Assembly (NCBI RefSeq): GCF_000699445.3
Contig: NC_067202.1
Span: forward strand, 12,119,924 to 12,183,923
Direction of reading: 5' to 3'
Length of the DNA: 64,000 nt
From: Schistosoma haematobium
Taxonomy: Eukaryota > Platyhelminthes > Trematoda > Strigeidida > Schistosomatidae
Under the pieces are notes generated by a model. That model did no database searches, was not told the origin of the DNA, and worked only from the letters and a program-made list of their open reading frames with translations. Both the position numbers and the translations under genes were made by a program. This document shows positions 27,001 through 42,000 of the stretch, piece by piece; position 1 is the stretch's first letter, and each line of letters starts with the position of its first letter.

Positions 27001-30000
27001 AATGAAATACGTGGACATAAATCATCTATTGAACAAATGAAACGTGAGGTATGAAGTAAATTGATTTATTGAAATTTTAATTAGTGGAATTCAACCAGGT
27101 CTGTTGTGAGATAATAACTCACTGAAGACAGTGGTGTACGGTGGCGCAACTTCGTGGATTGGTTGAAGTTAGACATTAACACCGTTGGATGCCGGCTCAG
27201 TAGTCTAGTTGGTTAAGCGCCTGGTGTGAGACTGATAGGTCCTAGGTTCGAATCTCGCGGGGGTGGGATCGTGGATGCGCACTGCTGAAGAGTCCCATAC
27301 TAGGATGAAACGGCCGTTTAGTGCTTCCAGGTTTTCCATGGTGGTGTAGCTTCAAATGACTCATGATTTCAACCAGTGGAATTCCTAAAAATCTCCACAA
27401 AACCCATTCTGATAATAATCATATATTGACTCAATGATAATATTATAGATTATATAACATATTATGTAATATTTCAAATAAACTAATATTTCAGTATGTG
27501 CATATGGTAATATAAGATTGATCAATTGCAGCTACAAGTAAAACAATACCAAGTGAATTTCAACTTCACCCTATTACAAAAAGCAAGTAGCTATTAGGAT
27601 TAAGTAGCTAAGTGGAGTGGATAAAGTGATGGCGTTGGAATTGAATGGTGCTGTGTTTAAGTCCCAGAGTGAAAATCAACTTTGAGATATAAGTACATTG
27701 AGTTGACGAGTCCCAAATAGGACGAAACGTTCATCAAACTGGATTCTACTGCTAGCCATTATCCATCTTTGCTTGAAAAGCTTGTGAATTAAGGCTATAT
27801 CGACTCAATACACATAGGATGCATATATGCCAATAAGAGACTAATTAATCGTAGTCCTAAACATCAATCGGAAGATACAAGAAAACAATACTAAGTGAAT
27901 TTCAACTAACTGCTTGAAAACCACACAATCAATACTTCATTTGCAAATTCTCAATCAGTTGTCTCAATCTTCATTGTTTCTTCGTTGCTATTAGAGTTAC
28001 TCTCTGTTCTGGTTCTCTTTCATTCGATCATTCCAACCTTCTGTTGCCAGGTGTTCCAATTCTAATTGGTTTTACATACTTTTTGGTGGAGTTTTGTTCT
28101 CTGAGCTGGATGGTTTGGTCTCCACCATCTCAGGTTTTACATACTACACAAGGCTATGTTGTATTGACGACATCGGGCTGATAATTAGCCAATCGGAATC
28201 CAAGTGATTTAACTGAATAACAGATACAATAACATCTTTTAAAAAATGTTAAAAAAGAGTGTCAGGATTAAGATTTTGGGTTAATAATAATAGTTAAATA
28301 TCTAGTGGACGATTCCTTTCTATTCATATGGATTACCGTTTATACAGTTAGGTCGTTGATCTAACAAACCAATCATCAATAAGTTACATCCGAAAATCCA
28401 ATAATCATGGTCGTTATTCTTAAGTCTTCTGATGTTTATCACCATTTAACAACTTACTAACGAAATATTGGTGGGATTTACTTTAATAAAGTACAAGCTA
28501 TCCATCATTGAGTCATGAATGTCAACCAAAAATATAAGAGCCATTGTCTTAAATTTGAATGATACATTGGCATAGTCATTTTTTACCAATTAAAACCATT
28601 GAATTTGTACTCGTGCGTGAACGCTTGATCTCTAGACCACTGAGCCGGCATCGTACAGTGTTAATGTCTAACCGCAACCAATCCACGAAATTAAGCGACC
28701 ATTTTCCACTGCACCGAGGTAGTTACCTGGCTCTACCTGACATGGACCCAGTGATCTAGAGGTTAAGCCTTTGCGAGCGAGACTGAAGGCCCTAGATTCG
28801 AATCCCGAGTGCGAGACCATGTATGCACACTGCTGAGGAGTTCCATAGTAGGATGAAACGGCCGTTCAATGCTTCTAGGTCTTAAATGGTGGTCTAGCAT
28901 CAGTAGATTCATGATCTCAATAAAAAACCTCAGAATGTTTTTCATTCTGTAGATAACTTTCCAGCTAGACGTACTTACATGTCAGTTTAGATATTACTAT
29001 TGAAACTTAAGCATCTATCCGCTCAAGTAGTTTGAAAGTCAATAGATATCATTCATTTTAGTCTTGGTTATCGAAAATCATGAAATGAAAACCCTGACAA
29101 ATAATAATGTGCAACATATTTAATTTATTAACCAATTGATAAGAGAATTGGAATTTTGAATAATGGGTTTGCGTCTCAGTGGAATTCAGTGACATCAAAT
29201 TATTAAACACCAGATAGTGAAATGAATAATTAAGAACTACCTAAAAGTTCTTAAGCAAATATGGATAGTGACTAGCAGTGGAATCCAGTTGGACACGCGT
29301 TTCGTCCTATTTGGGATGTCTTCAGATCGATGTACCTGGATTCCACTGCTAGCCACTATCCATATTTTCTCAAGAAGCTTGTGACTTAAGGTTATATCGA
29401 GGCAATTAGCACAGGATGCACATATACCAATATGAGACTGATCGATTGCAGTCAAACTCAGTGACTATCTCTTTCACAGAATATAGTCCCTAGTTATTTA
29501 ATTGTTTCAAATGCATTAACATATGAGGGTTATTTATAACTAATATGTGTTGAATAGCCATTGGTATTTGGATAAGATCCATCACATTCACATTGTTTGA
29601 CATCTTAATTCTGAGTAGAGATGAATTCATTATGTAAGCTGATTATCAGTTAAATATGACCATTAAACTATATTAATTAAATTCTGTCAATTATTAGTAT
29701 AGGGGTTGTGGAGATTATTAAGATTTTGATTGAGATCATGAACCGATTGATGTTAGACCACCTTTGGAAACCTGGAAGCACTGGATGGCCGTTTAGTCCT
29801 ATTGTGGGACGTCAATCGGTTCATGATCTCAATCAAAATCTGTCAATAATATTTTGTCGAACACCTGAAAGATAGTTTGCTTAGCTAATGTTTATCACAT
29901 GTTGCTGTTTATCGAAAATACATATATCACCTTAGAAATCACAACATGTATTCTTTAGCTGTTATAACCTTGCCATATACTCATGAACACTGATTTCCCT

Positions 30001-33000
30001 ACAATAATAACCGTATACTCAATCTTTATACTCTTTCCGATATTAGTCTGTAGTATACAGGCTTAAAAACCTCACATGGTTACATAAGACGAATACAAGA
30101 CGGCAATTTTTTAGCTGATGTACTTCAAACTATGAACGGTTAACAATACAGAAACCAAGTGTTCAATAAATATTCATTATGAATAAATCTACTTAACCTT
30201 CAAAGAATAGCTTCTACAACTTTCATATTTCCCCTCAGTTCCCTCATATTATCACAAACTTTCGTCATAAAAATATTTTTCAACTGAAATGGTCATACTT
30301 TGAATGTTCTTTTTCATGTCTATTAAATAGCTAGAACAAACAAAACGTGATTTAGCTCAAGCCAAAGCTGCGGAAATCAGTGGAGCATCTTGTCGATTAA
30401 GTACTAAAATTGCAGAAATTGAAAGACTACGAGCTGAGTTGAATACTACTGCACAAGAGTTGAAAGGTATGAAAATTTCTTTCTTAAAATGACAGATCTT
30501 TTGTTAATAAAGGATGGTCTTTTTCCCTTGTCTTTGACTAAATTTAGATGTATACGCGTTAAACCAATAGTTGTAGGTTTGATTCACACCTACACGTTCA
30601 TGAATGTTCATGATTACTTCTGATGAAACATCTCCCCAGTAATTCCAAACTTTCAGTGGTGCTCTACGTAAGATAATCTCGTGATTTACACTGTGTGAGC
30701 TAAAACCCAACACCGTAAAGTTATTTTTTGATAAGAAATAAGCTTTACTGTTTTGTTCTACAGTTTAGTATCTGAAATCACCATTCTTAAATGTCAATTT
30801 ACTTGGAATAATATTGGTACCACAATAATAAGAATGTCTGCATGCATTTGATACTACTATTATATTAATCAGTAGTTTAAACATATCAACTAAATTGTAT
30901 GTTGAGGTATCTGGTGAAAAAAATATTACTGTATGACAACAGGTTTCAAGATTCTCTTAATATTTGTTCGGTTGATTTTATACTCATGTACATCACTTCA
31001 TTAATTGAATCTCCAACATGGTGGAAATTAAATAAAGGACATTCAGTAGTGCCACTATATTTAGTGTGGTACATATATCGCTATTGCCAATGGATAATCG
31101 TTTGACGATTTTGATGACCTACCTAATTTGAAATCATTAGTTACCAATAGTTGCCAATTCTAGTGATCTTACGACTAAGTACCCACTGCAAGACCTGATG
31201 GACTTGAGTTCTATCCTCGGTGAGGCTTGTGATCAGTGCCCAATAGTTATCAATGATTGTCTAGTTGAGTTCATCCTATGACTATTTTAACTACAAATTG
31301 GACAATTCATACAATAGTAGTAATCTTAAGCTGATCTGTCAATTTACATATATAGGATGCAATTATCTACCAATAAATGACTTACAAGACAGTTCGTAAG
31401 AAATAGACTAATTTGTGTCAAGTATCAATCAGACTCTATAATAAAAAATGGACAGCTATGTAAGAAGTGCATTGACATACTGTCTATAAAGTTAATATTT
31501 CATATGCACTTAGGGTATTAACAAAGTCTTTTATTTTACTCACTAATAATTAATGTATATAAATATTCCTCTCTTAACATTCTATAAAGATACTAAAGTG
31601 AATCGTGATGAACTTAAAAGAATCGTTGATCAGAATGAAGATACTATGAAACATCTTGGCAATGAAGTACTTCAATTACGTACTGCCATTACTGAAAAAG
31701 ATAAAATGTTAACTGAATTACATGCATATTTGAAAGAATCTAGGCAAAATACAGAAAATATCAAAATACAATGTGAAAATGCTGAATCAAAACGAATAGA
31801 TGTTGAGAAACGATATGAAGAATTAAAAGACAGGTATATTCATGTTATAACTTGTCAGTTGAATGCTGATTGTCTTGACTCTTTTAATGCTACTTTTTAT
31901 ATCTTCCTGTCATATCACCTTTCCTTCATTTTTCTTTAAAAAGTCTCAAAGTTTCGATCCTGACTCTAATTTTTTTTACTTAATCCTCCCCCACGAAATA
32001 ATGTTGGGTCTTCATATTCCCAAGTTACAGTTAATGTGACTCTATTTAAAACATATATCCCTCTTTGAATAGAGAGTTCACGAGAATTGACTAGATGGTG
32101 AGGATCAACGACACTTGATACGAGGTCATTAAGGTTTGATTCTTCCGAGACATTTTCACTGAATTTCTTGAAAATCTCATTAGTAGATAATGGATCAATA
32201 GAATAATCAGCATCTATCAAAATTTCATTAGATTCTTGACTGTCATTTAATACATCCGACAAATTTTTCTCATTTTTGTAAGAAATTCGATCAAAAGCAT
32301 ATAAGTTATTAGGATAACTCATATTTGATAAAACAACTAAAACACCCTGATAAGTAGATTCATCAAATACTTTTGTCGTAGAATGATGAGCTCCTTTAAT
32401 ACAACTAACTGCATTATGCTACTTGATTCATTTTCTGTTTCTTCGTAGGTGGGTACTGAAATAATTTCATGAGCATTTAATAAGACATCGTCTTTCTGTG
32501 AGCTGGACAAGTCAGTGTTTGTATATTGTGTTTCGGGGACAATGGGATTTGAACTCGTTACAGGGCATGTCTCTGAAATGGACGTTTCTGAACCACTGAG
32601 CGGATCATGAATGACTGCTAATGCTTCGCTTACATTGCTGCTTGTCAAGGATTCATAGAGGCTTTTATCGACACATTCATGCATTCTGCAATCATTTTTC
32701 AGCTCTGTAAGCAATTTAGAAATTAGTTCATGAACTCCCGTCACATCTCGAAAGAATGGATGATTTAGCAGCCGTGTGTGTAATTTCTCTATAAACTCCA
32801 ACTTATTTTTTATAAAACTCTTCTGTTGTCACTGAAATAGTAACTGTAATTGATCGGAAGGGAGAGTCATTTTCTGTTTTTGTATGAATCAGCACTGTAA
32901 TTATGAATTTCAGTATAAATTGACTAATCTATTTCGTTCTCCAAACTCTGATGGTACTATTACCCTTTACATTAACAATTGTCCCTTAAAGTCGATTATA

Positions 33001-36000
33001 CATATACCAATAAGAGACTGATCTATTGCGATCCTACACAACAATCGGAAGATACAAGCAAACAATACCAAATGAATTTAAACTTCACCCCATTACAAAA
33101 GCAAATGGCTATCAGGAATCAGTAGCTAAGTGGTTAACGCGATGGCGTTTGAGGCGAACGGTCCCGGGTTCAAGTCACAAAGTGAACATCAATTCTGAAA
33201 TGCAGGTACATCCAAGTGACGAGTCCCAAATAGAACGAGACGCGTATCAAACTGGATTCCACTGTTAGTTACTATCCATCTTTACTTAAAATCATACTTA
33301 AGATTTGTGTAATTCAATTTTTATTTCATTAATAATTGAATACACCATTTTTTAAAACTTTACATGTTATTACTTTTTAACTAAACAGACTTACAAATAA
33401 AGAACAAGAATTGAAAAATCTACGTAAACGTATGGAAGAAGCAGTTTTAATGAGTACTACTACTAATACTACTATCAATAATAATAGTAGTATTAATCAT
33501 ACTAATCGTGATTCAAGTCAATCAGATAATAATAATAATAATCTTACAAATCGTGAATTAATGTTAAATCGACGTGGATTTGAAGTGGATAAATTAAGAA
33601 GAGAATTATCATTAACTAAACGTGAAAAAGATGATTTATATATTGAATTAAAAAAATTACGTTGTAAATTAGATAAAAGGCATACATCAGAAGAAAGAAG
33701 TAGAAAGGTAATCATTTATTATGTTTTCTCTTCCCCATCCCCCGTCCTCTTTCATAATCATAATGATAATAACAAAACAGAGTTTCAGCTGACGAGTCTC
33801 AAATAGGACGAAACCCGTATCAAACTGGATTCTAATGTTAGCCACTGCTAGCCATCTTTGTTTATAAAACTTCTGAATTAAGGTAATATCGAGGCATACG
33901 CACAGAATGCGCATATGCCAATAACAGACTGATCAATTGCAGTCTTAAACCTCAATGGGAAGATACAAACCGAACAATACCAAGTGAATTGAAATTCACC
34001 CGATTGCACAAGCAAGTGGCTATGAGGACTCAGTAGCTGAGTGGATAACGCGATTGACGTTTGAAGTGAATGGCACTGAGTTCGAGTTACAGAGTGAACA
34101 TCAACTCTGATATGCAGGTACATCCAGCTGACGAGTACCAAATAGGACGAAACGCGAGTTCCGGATTCCAGTGCTAACCACTATCCACCATTGTTTACAA
34201 AAAGCTTGTGAATTAAGGCAATATCGAGCCATACGCACAGGATGCACATATACCAATAACAGACTGATTAATTGCAGTCTTAAACCTTAATGCGAAGATT
34301 CAAGCAAAACAATATCAAGTGAAAGTTCCATATTCATGAAATTTATTGATATTTCATCATTCGTTTCACTATATTTCATTGTTTTTCTAGAGAATAGCAT
34401 TAACATAAACTTAAGATAGAAGTGATCGACCTGAACTTTGTACTGTTGATATCATTCAGACGAACGATGAAAGCTCCCCAATCAAACTATTTAGCTTAGA
34501 GAACAAAACTCTATCAAAAATGATCTCCACATACAACAAATAGTTTATTCTATGTACTTTGATAGCCTCTAATCAATGTTGAAAGCGATCAAATAATAGG
34601 AGATTTGTTGTAAAACTATTTTGTTGAATGAATCCAATTTCAAGAAGATCACCCCCATCTGAACCATTTACATCAATATCGGTCAAGTCAAATTCATTTC
34701 ACAATGTGAAGACTGTAATTCACCTGATTTGAATTTTGTTTAAATGATACTATTACAGTTTTAATACACATTAACTAGAGAGTGATTAAATGATAAGGAG
34801 CTAACTAGAAAATCTAAACTGAAATTATCCTAACAACAAACTAATGTTTGAGCTATGCTACTATCTTTCTTGTTATAGAATTTAAAATTCATTAACAACT
34901 TCATGGGAATTCACTCATAGAGATTAAATCTAACAAGGTATAGGTATCGGACACTGTTATTGATCTAAACCAAATAAATTTAAAGTTCAAAGTTATCCCT
35001 TCATTTTAACATGATAACTCAAACTAATTTAATTTGTTTGTTTAGTATTTAAAGAATCTATCATTAAAAAATTGATCATCTAACCACATTCTAGACTCAT
35101 AAGTCCTAGGTTTGAATCTCGCGAGGTGTGATCGTCGATGGACACTACTGAGAAGTCCCACAATAAGACAAAATGGCTGTCTAGTGCCTTCAGGTTTTCC
35201 ATCTTCGTCTAACTTCAATAGGCTCATCATATCAACCACTGAAGTCATCAGTTATTTGTTTACTAATCTGTTGAATAGATTACTATGAATTAACGGAGTA
35301 TTCAAAACACCAAGTCTTAGATATGATGATAATTACTATTCAGTAATTGATTAGTATGAAGAAGTTTATCATAGTCTGAATAAATTATTGGTAATTCTTT
35401 GTATGTAAGAGCAATATAAGCCGATTTCAAAGCCCAAAGAACTAATTCTTTGTGATTTGTGGTAGTACGATTAAAATGTCACTGATCATTGGGCGTGGAA
35501 AAAACAGGCACTGAACTTACTGACTATTAAATATGTGATTTACCTTCCTCCTATTGATCTCTGCTTTAAATTTGCTGAGGGTATTTGCTTGTAATAACAT
35601 ATTGTCTAGCGTTTCTCTGATTCTCTATTCTTGGTTGTGAATTGTATATCTGATATAATATGATCTCTAGCCTCTGTATTATGTACTGTTCAAGTAACCA
35701 AGTATGTCGATCACCTAGACCAGTCTCTTATTAACATATTATATTAGTATACCACATATGAGCTTAGATAATAGTACTTTAAAGTCAGAATGGATATATT
35801 AAACACAAATAGTAAACATCTTCTTGCTTAAAAGGGGGGGGGTGATGTTGTAATATATAAAAATCAGTATATTTCTCATTTTAGTATACTTCAAGTATGA
35901 TATTGAACGAGAGTAGTTTTAACACAGATTAAGTAAGATATATCACATTATTATTGAAAGTCATTAAATCTTAAGCTCTTCACTCATACTGTGGTGTGTA

Positions 36001-39000
36001 TTACTGGTGTCGACGGATATAAGTAGTACGTATTATCAATCGAAAGTGAAATGTCTGGTGGCAAAAAATTAAGAAGATCGAAGAAATGAGAACGAGAACA
36101 TAAAATGATTAGTGCGGAAACGATAGAACAATGAAGTCTGGGATGATCGATTGAAATTTTACAAATAAAGTATTTACTATATGGACCTCAGATTTTACCA
36201 GGATATTCTGTAATGTTGTATTCAAATATGGAAAACCTAGAAGCGCTAGATGGTCGTTTCGTCCTGGTATGGGACTCCTCAGTAGTGCGTATCCACGACT
36301 CCACATGCGGGACTCGGATCCAGGACCTTTGGTCTCGTGTGTGAACGCCTAACCTTCTAAATCATTGAGTCGGTATTCGACGGTGTTAATGTCTAACCTT
36401 AACCAATCCATGAATCAATTTGTATAATGATTTGCATTTCACTGTCTAAACTCCTTATTAACATACAATGATTGTTAACTTAGCTGGTTTTTTTTAAAGG
36501 ATATAACTGGTTATCTTACGAATTTCAATATGGGTAATACATATGCAAAAGCAATTGCAGCTCAACAGCCTAATACAAAAATCACTTTACTTAATGAACA
36601 TATTAATATATTGAATCGTACTAATATTGAATTAAAAATACAAAATGAATCATTACATAATAATGTTATTGATTATCAACGACGTTATCGTAGTATTAAA
36701 GAACAATATGAAGGTGAACAAGAAGCATGGATTACAGAAAGACTTGTACTAGAATCAAAAGCGAAAGAGGTAAGTAAATGTTATCATTAAAAACCTTCAT
36801 TTTGAAGTCAATTAGACCGTACGATGTTGTTGACGTGCACACCAATTTAGTGGTATGGGTTGTGACTCCGGTGAGATCGTTTCTGATTGCTGTTGAGATA
36901 TATAATATTGTAAATCCTCGTCTATTACCATCGACTTAAGTAGCGTTAGTGAATAACGGAATTAAATAAGCTAAATACGAGAATGGATTTTGAATATGTA
37001 TATTTCATGCACTGATTGACTTGAACAGGCAATCGAGGAATGACGCGAAGAGAAGAGAGCGAAGGGAAATGACGCACAGTAGAGTAGGCATGTGAGCCAA
37101 CTCCATTTAACCAACGGTTAATCAATAATCATAGTCACAAAAATAAGCTACAGACATGTGATGAATAGCAAAAGAAGGGCACACATATCTGCGCTCATAT
37201 AAAAACAGTCAAGATTGATAAGCGAATAATTAATAATAATAATAATAGATTGACCTGTCCGAAAGCGAGAATAAGGTATATGGGCTTAACATACCAACCG
37301 ATACTACACATATTTTATAGGTGAATAATAAAAAAGTAGTATCTTAACATATCAACTATGCAAGTTTTTACAATTGTTTGACCATTAAGTAGTAACCTAT
37401 GTCATGTATGTGTTGTCTGTTTCGGCGCTGATCAAATTCTGTCGATCAGATCTCAATGTGGCCTTCGTTCTCAGTAACTCGACTACTCATAGACTATGTT
37501 GAGATGTTAGGTGGCAGAATGTATTCCACGGGAAATCATTGATCTAGGCTTTGCATTATTTGGTAATTGTCAGCAACGTATCCCTTTAATATTAAGGAAA
37601 ACGATGCGCACCGGTGGATTTGATTCTGTTAACCAGATCGACGGTCAGAGATTTCACCGCACAGCTATTAAGGTTGTGGTGGTCGGTATAGTGCGGATGA
37701 CTTTGTCCACTAAATGAGTTAGCAAAAGGGCTTAACTGTGTTAGATGAGACTAAACTCATTTGCACGTGAGTCGCTATGAGGTCGTGATTGACCCCCACC
37801 AAGTCGATTTACTTACCTCAAAATTACATGTACGCTTTACTGACAAGTATCAAATAACATGAAATATAGGTCAAATAGGGTTTTACCTAGACTTCCTGCA
37901 ACTACCACCTTATACTTTACACGTTAATATGGTTAGCTTTGAGTCATATTATTTGCTTAAAGGCTAGTAAAACTATCTGGCTCGCTAAATCGAATTACGG
38001 ATAGTGCTGACTCATAATTAAAACCTACTTAGTTAGAATTCAAATGACTTAACCAGTAAACGACAGTAAAACTCAATCCACTGATGGATGTACCTACATT
38101 CAACACTCCAACTCACTATCTATCTCTTGAAACTTAGTGTATTATGTGTTAATATCCTGAGTCTCCGAAGATTCACTAGTTTATTCAGTATGTATGAAGA
38201 TGTTTCGAATGGTTTGTATTGTCTCATTATTGATTTCCTGGGTTGAATTTGAAGATTAACGTACAATTGTTTTCATTATGAACTAATAACTTTTCGACAG
38301 GATTGTTTAAACAAAGGATCACTAGACATCTGAGTGGACTTAAATATATACTCATCTACATTACTGAACTGGTTGACTATGCAAAACCAAAGTCAAGGCA
38401 CTTTAGTTATTCAGGGAGTGTAAAACATTTAGATCACTAGTGGTTTATATTTCCAGTTTACGACACTACTTGACTTGCAATCGATCTTATTACCGATAAA
38501 TATTTCAGTTTCAACACATTTGATATTCCGTATCGGTTACAACTTATTGAAGCTTAAAAAAATCTTTTAGAGGCTATTTACGAATTAGAATATGAAGGCC
38601 ATTATGATAGGTACTTTCAGGTTAACATTCATTGCAGTTTAGAGTCATTTGGAGATTAACTAAATACCAAGTAACGTTGAATCACTGTTTTCATATCTAA
38701 ATATTATCTCTTCAACGATGTACGTTTCCTTGATGCTCTGCTGTTCGGTTCAGTTACTTTATATACTTCCATTATTCAGAATGAGGAAGTTAAATAAATA
38801 GAAAGGTAAAATTATCAAGACGACATCGTTATGTGCACAAATCATAAGCAGATATATATACCTGTTGATGAAATCGATACAGCCAATGACCTATTCTGTG
38901 TACATCCTCTTACCTACCGTGTGACGGTGAGATGAAACGTAATCACCGACATGTAATATGTCGTCAGGAAGCTTTTTCATTTTGTTTTCATCTATATTGT

Positions 39001-42000
39001 AACGTTTTCTTTTATGTATATATTTATAGCAAGAAGATCGTCGAACAACAATCATGAATACACGAAAATTACTTCAAGATACAAGTGTGAAATTGTTTGA
39101 TTTAGAGAAGGAAAGTGAAAAGAAATTAATGAATTTACAAACTGCATATGAAAAGTTAGAAAAAGAGAAACAAGCCATTGAGGTAGGTATAGAATCAATG
39201 AAAGATTGTGGATATAGTTTAATTTTATTAAGATCACTAACTTACCTAACTTAAACAACCATTGAAAATCTGAAAGTACTTGATAGAGGATTGATTGTAG
39301 TTGAGCTTATACACCATTGGCTCTTGACTCAATCAGTCAGTCAGTCAGTCAGCTACAACGTAGGGTGCGTACGTTAAAGGCTCCAATGTGTAGTTTGGAG
39401 AGAGGTTTCAGTAGTCCTGGGACAGTGTTTTGCGCACTAGAGTCGTTGGCTGTGGTGACACTTGAGGAGGAGGCCGAAAGAGGAAGTTTAGAGGTGAAAG
39501 TCGATGTAGGAGGAATAATAAGAATTGAAGAGGGAGGTTGATTATGAATACAGTGGTCTTGAGTGCTGGTTAGAGGTATGAGGGTGGTTATCACTTCCCG
39601 GTTGCCCACACCGTGGACGGGTTCTTCTGGAGGTACCTGAAAAGGAAATTGGATTAAAGGTGGTCTTAGTGACCTGAGAGCGTGACCGCAGTGCCCAAGG
39701 GACAACTGCTTGAGGTCGGTCACAGACGACCTTTTTATGGGCAATTTTTGTGTTAGCTCCGTACTTGTTGAGACCTTACCGCCGTAGACGGATATCCATG
39801 GGATAAGGCGAGGTGTGCATTTTTAGGGTCGACCTTTCCTAACCCCACTCCTCCTTGTGGGAAGGCAGCATCGCTGTCATGTTGGTTGTCTGAAGGAAAC
39901 ACCTTACCACTGTTACACATCTGTACAGTCAGCAGTACGACTTCACTTTAGGACCTTAGGTTTATTTCTTTTAGTTTTACCGCTCTTCAGCCGACTTGTC
40001 TGACATGGTAGGACCCTGAGGAACGGTTGTTCCAGCCAGCATAGCTCGGTTGCTTCATCACGATAGGCAAGCTCGACCACCACGTCAAGGTAGCAACAAC
40101 GGTCGGGTTTTGACTCAGAGTTCTCTCGCAAAATGCCCACTGGCACTGAGGAGCCTTTATTAAGACAAAAAAGATATTCAATACTTCCAGACTTTTATTG
40201 ATCGTCCAAATTATATTGGTTCGTAATCTTAGTATAATGTTACCAAATTTTTTTCAGAGTAATCAACGTTACATAATTACGACATATGACTGAGATTATC
40301 AGCAACATTTTCAGTGTTTTTATTGTACATAATGTATTTATCACTTCCGACCATTTTTTCCGTTAATTTGTTAGAGGACTCTTGAGTATTGAAGACACAA
40401 TTTAAATGAAAATTACATTTCATATGTCTGAGCTTGTTCATAACTATCTACTATGAACATATCAAAGTAAAGCTGGATAAAATTCGGGGTATAAAATACA
40501 AAATGAGATTCAGAGATTAAAAATAAGTTATGTAATGAAAATAACATTCCAATATGTAGAAATCAGTCATTAGATAAATAGGAAAATGACTGAAAGTAAG
40601 GGATTCAATGTACTTACTGAATATTGAAAATGTTTCAGATTACCTTAGCTATATAAGTGAGAAAATAGAAATAGTGAATATATATGTTGTGAATCTTCAT
40701 CGACTGAACATGGACTACCACGACGAGTAATGCTGACTAGTGTTGGGAATGGTTGGAAGAAAGTTAGGGGCGGCTAAACTAAAACGTGGCATCAGTGCTT
40801 GAAGTCACTAACTTCTAGTCTGAGCCATATTGGTAAATGCACACTACTTGGTTAGGGTCCACGTGACTATCGTAACCAATGATTAGAGACTCTATGTGAT
40901 ATTATTCAGAATCGATCACAATGGTGTAGGTGTATATACTCTATGTCTTCCTTTAAACTATGAGATTAAAATCGCTTCATATCTTTCTTTCTACTAACTA
41001 ATTCTTTTTCTTTGTATCATATCCTTATATGAAATCTTTCTTTTATATATTACTACCATCGAAGTGACTATTTCTATGAATTTGGTATTCGTCTTTCTGT
41101 GCTAATGAGGTGTGGCAAATTGGACCGATACATGAGTCAACTAAATCTAGACCGTCATAGTAAACTTGGGAGTATTGAACAGTCGTTTCATCCTAGTATG
41201 AAACTCATTAGTAGTGAGCATCCACGATCCCGCTCACGGAATTCAAACCCAAGACCTATCAGTCTAGGTTAATTAAAGGTTTTAGATCGCTATAATTTAA
41301 CTTTCGAGTTGAAATTCAGACTTAAAATTTATGGTCGGGTTATATTACACCAAAACATCCTAACCTTAAAAGTCACTTCTAACTCTATTCTTAAATCTAA
41401 CTCCAAACCTTACTTCTAATTTTAAGCGTTAATTCTTGCTCAATCTTGTCTTCAATTTTAACCTTAACAAACATTACATAGAAATATAATCCACTAAGCT
41501 TATTCACCATCATTACATTTACGAATTCCCTAATGAATGTCACTTATTTTCTTGGTTTGAGATTGGTTCGTTATTATACGTTCAACTTAACTCGAAGTAG
41601 TGTAAATGTTTAAATGTTTTCTGTTTATTTCAATAATGAACGAATGTACCTTTGTTGTTGTTGTTATCATTGTTCAGTTAAAATTAGCTCAATTAGAAGA
41701 TACACAAAAGTTGCCTAAAGTGTTGCAACGTTTCAGTGCTAGTTCTAGTAGTAGCAGTAGTAGTATACGTCCAAGTTTATTAACTTCACAAGCTCGTACA
41801 GCACAATTAGAAAATCAAGAGATTATATTAAAATTACAAAATGCTGAAAGAATAATCAATAAATTACGTAATGAATTAATTGAAATGAAAGAATTACATG
41901 CAACACAAAATATTACAGCTGTACAAGAAGCTGAAGAAGCAAGATTAACAATGGAAAGAGAATTAGAAGATATTAAAGATCGTTTATTAACGGTAAGTAT

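Noticed and set aside
33121..33178. A possible tRNA gene (A- and B-box-like sequences)
   Set aside because: The boxes sit inside family A SINE copies, no cloverleaf can be drawn, and the same arrangement recurs many times. The same applies to all family B and C box pairs.
41355..41475. Interstitial telomere repeat
   Set aside because: Units resemble taaccttaa variants but not the TTAGGG repeat, and spacing is irregular.
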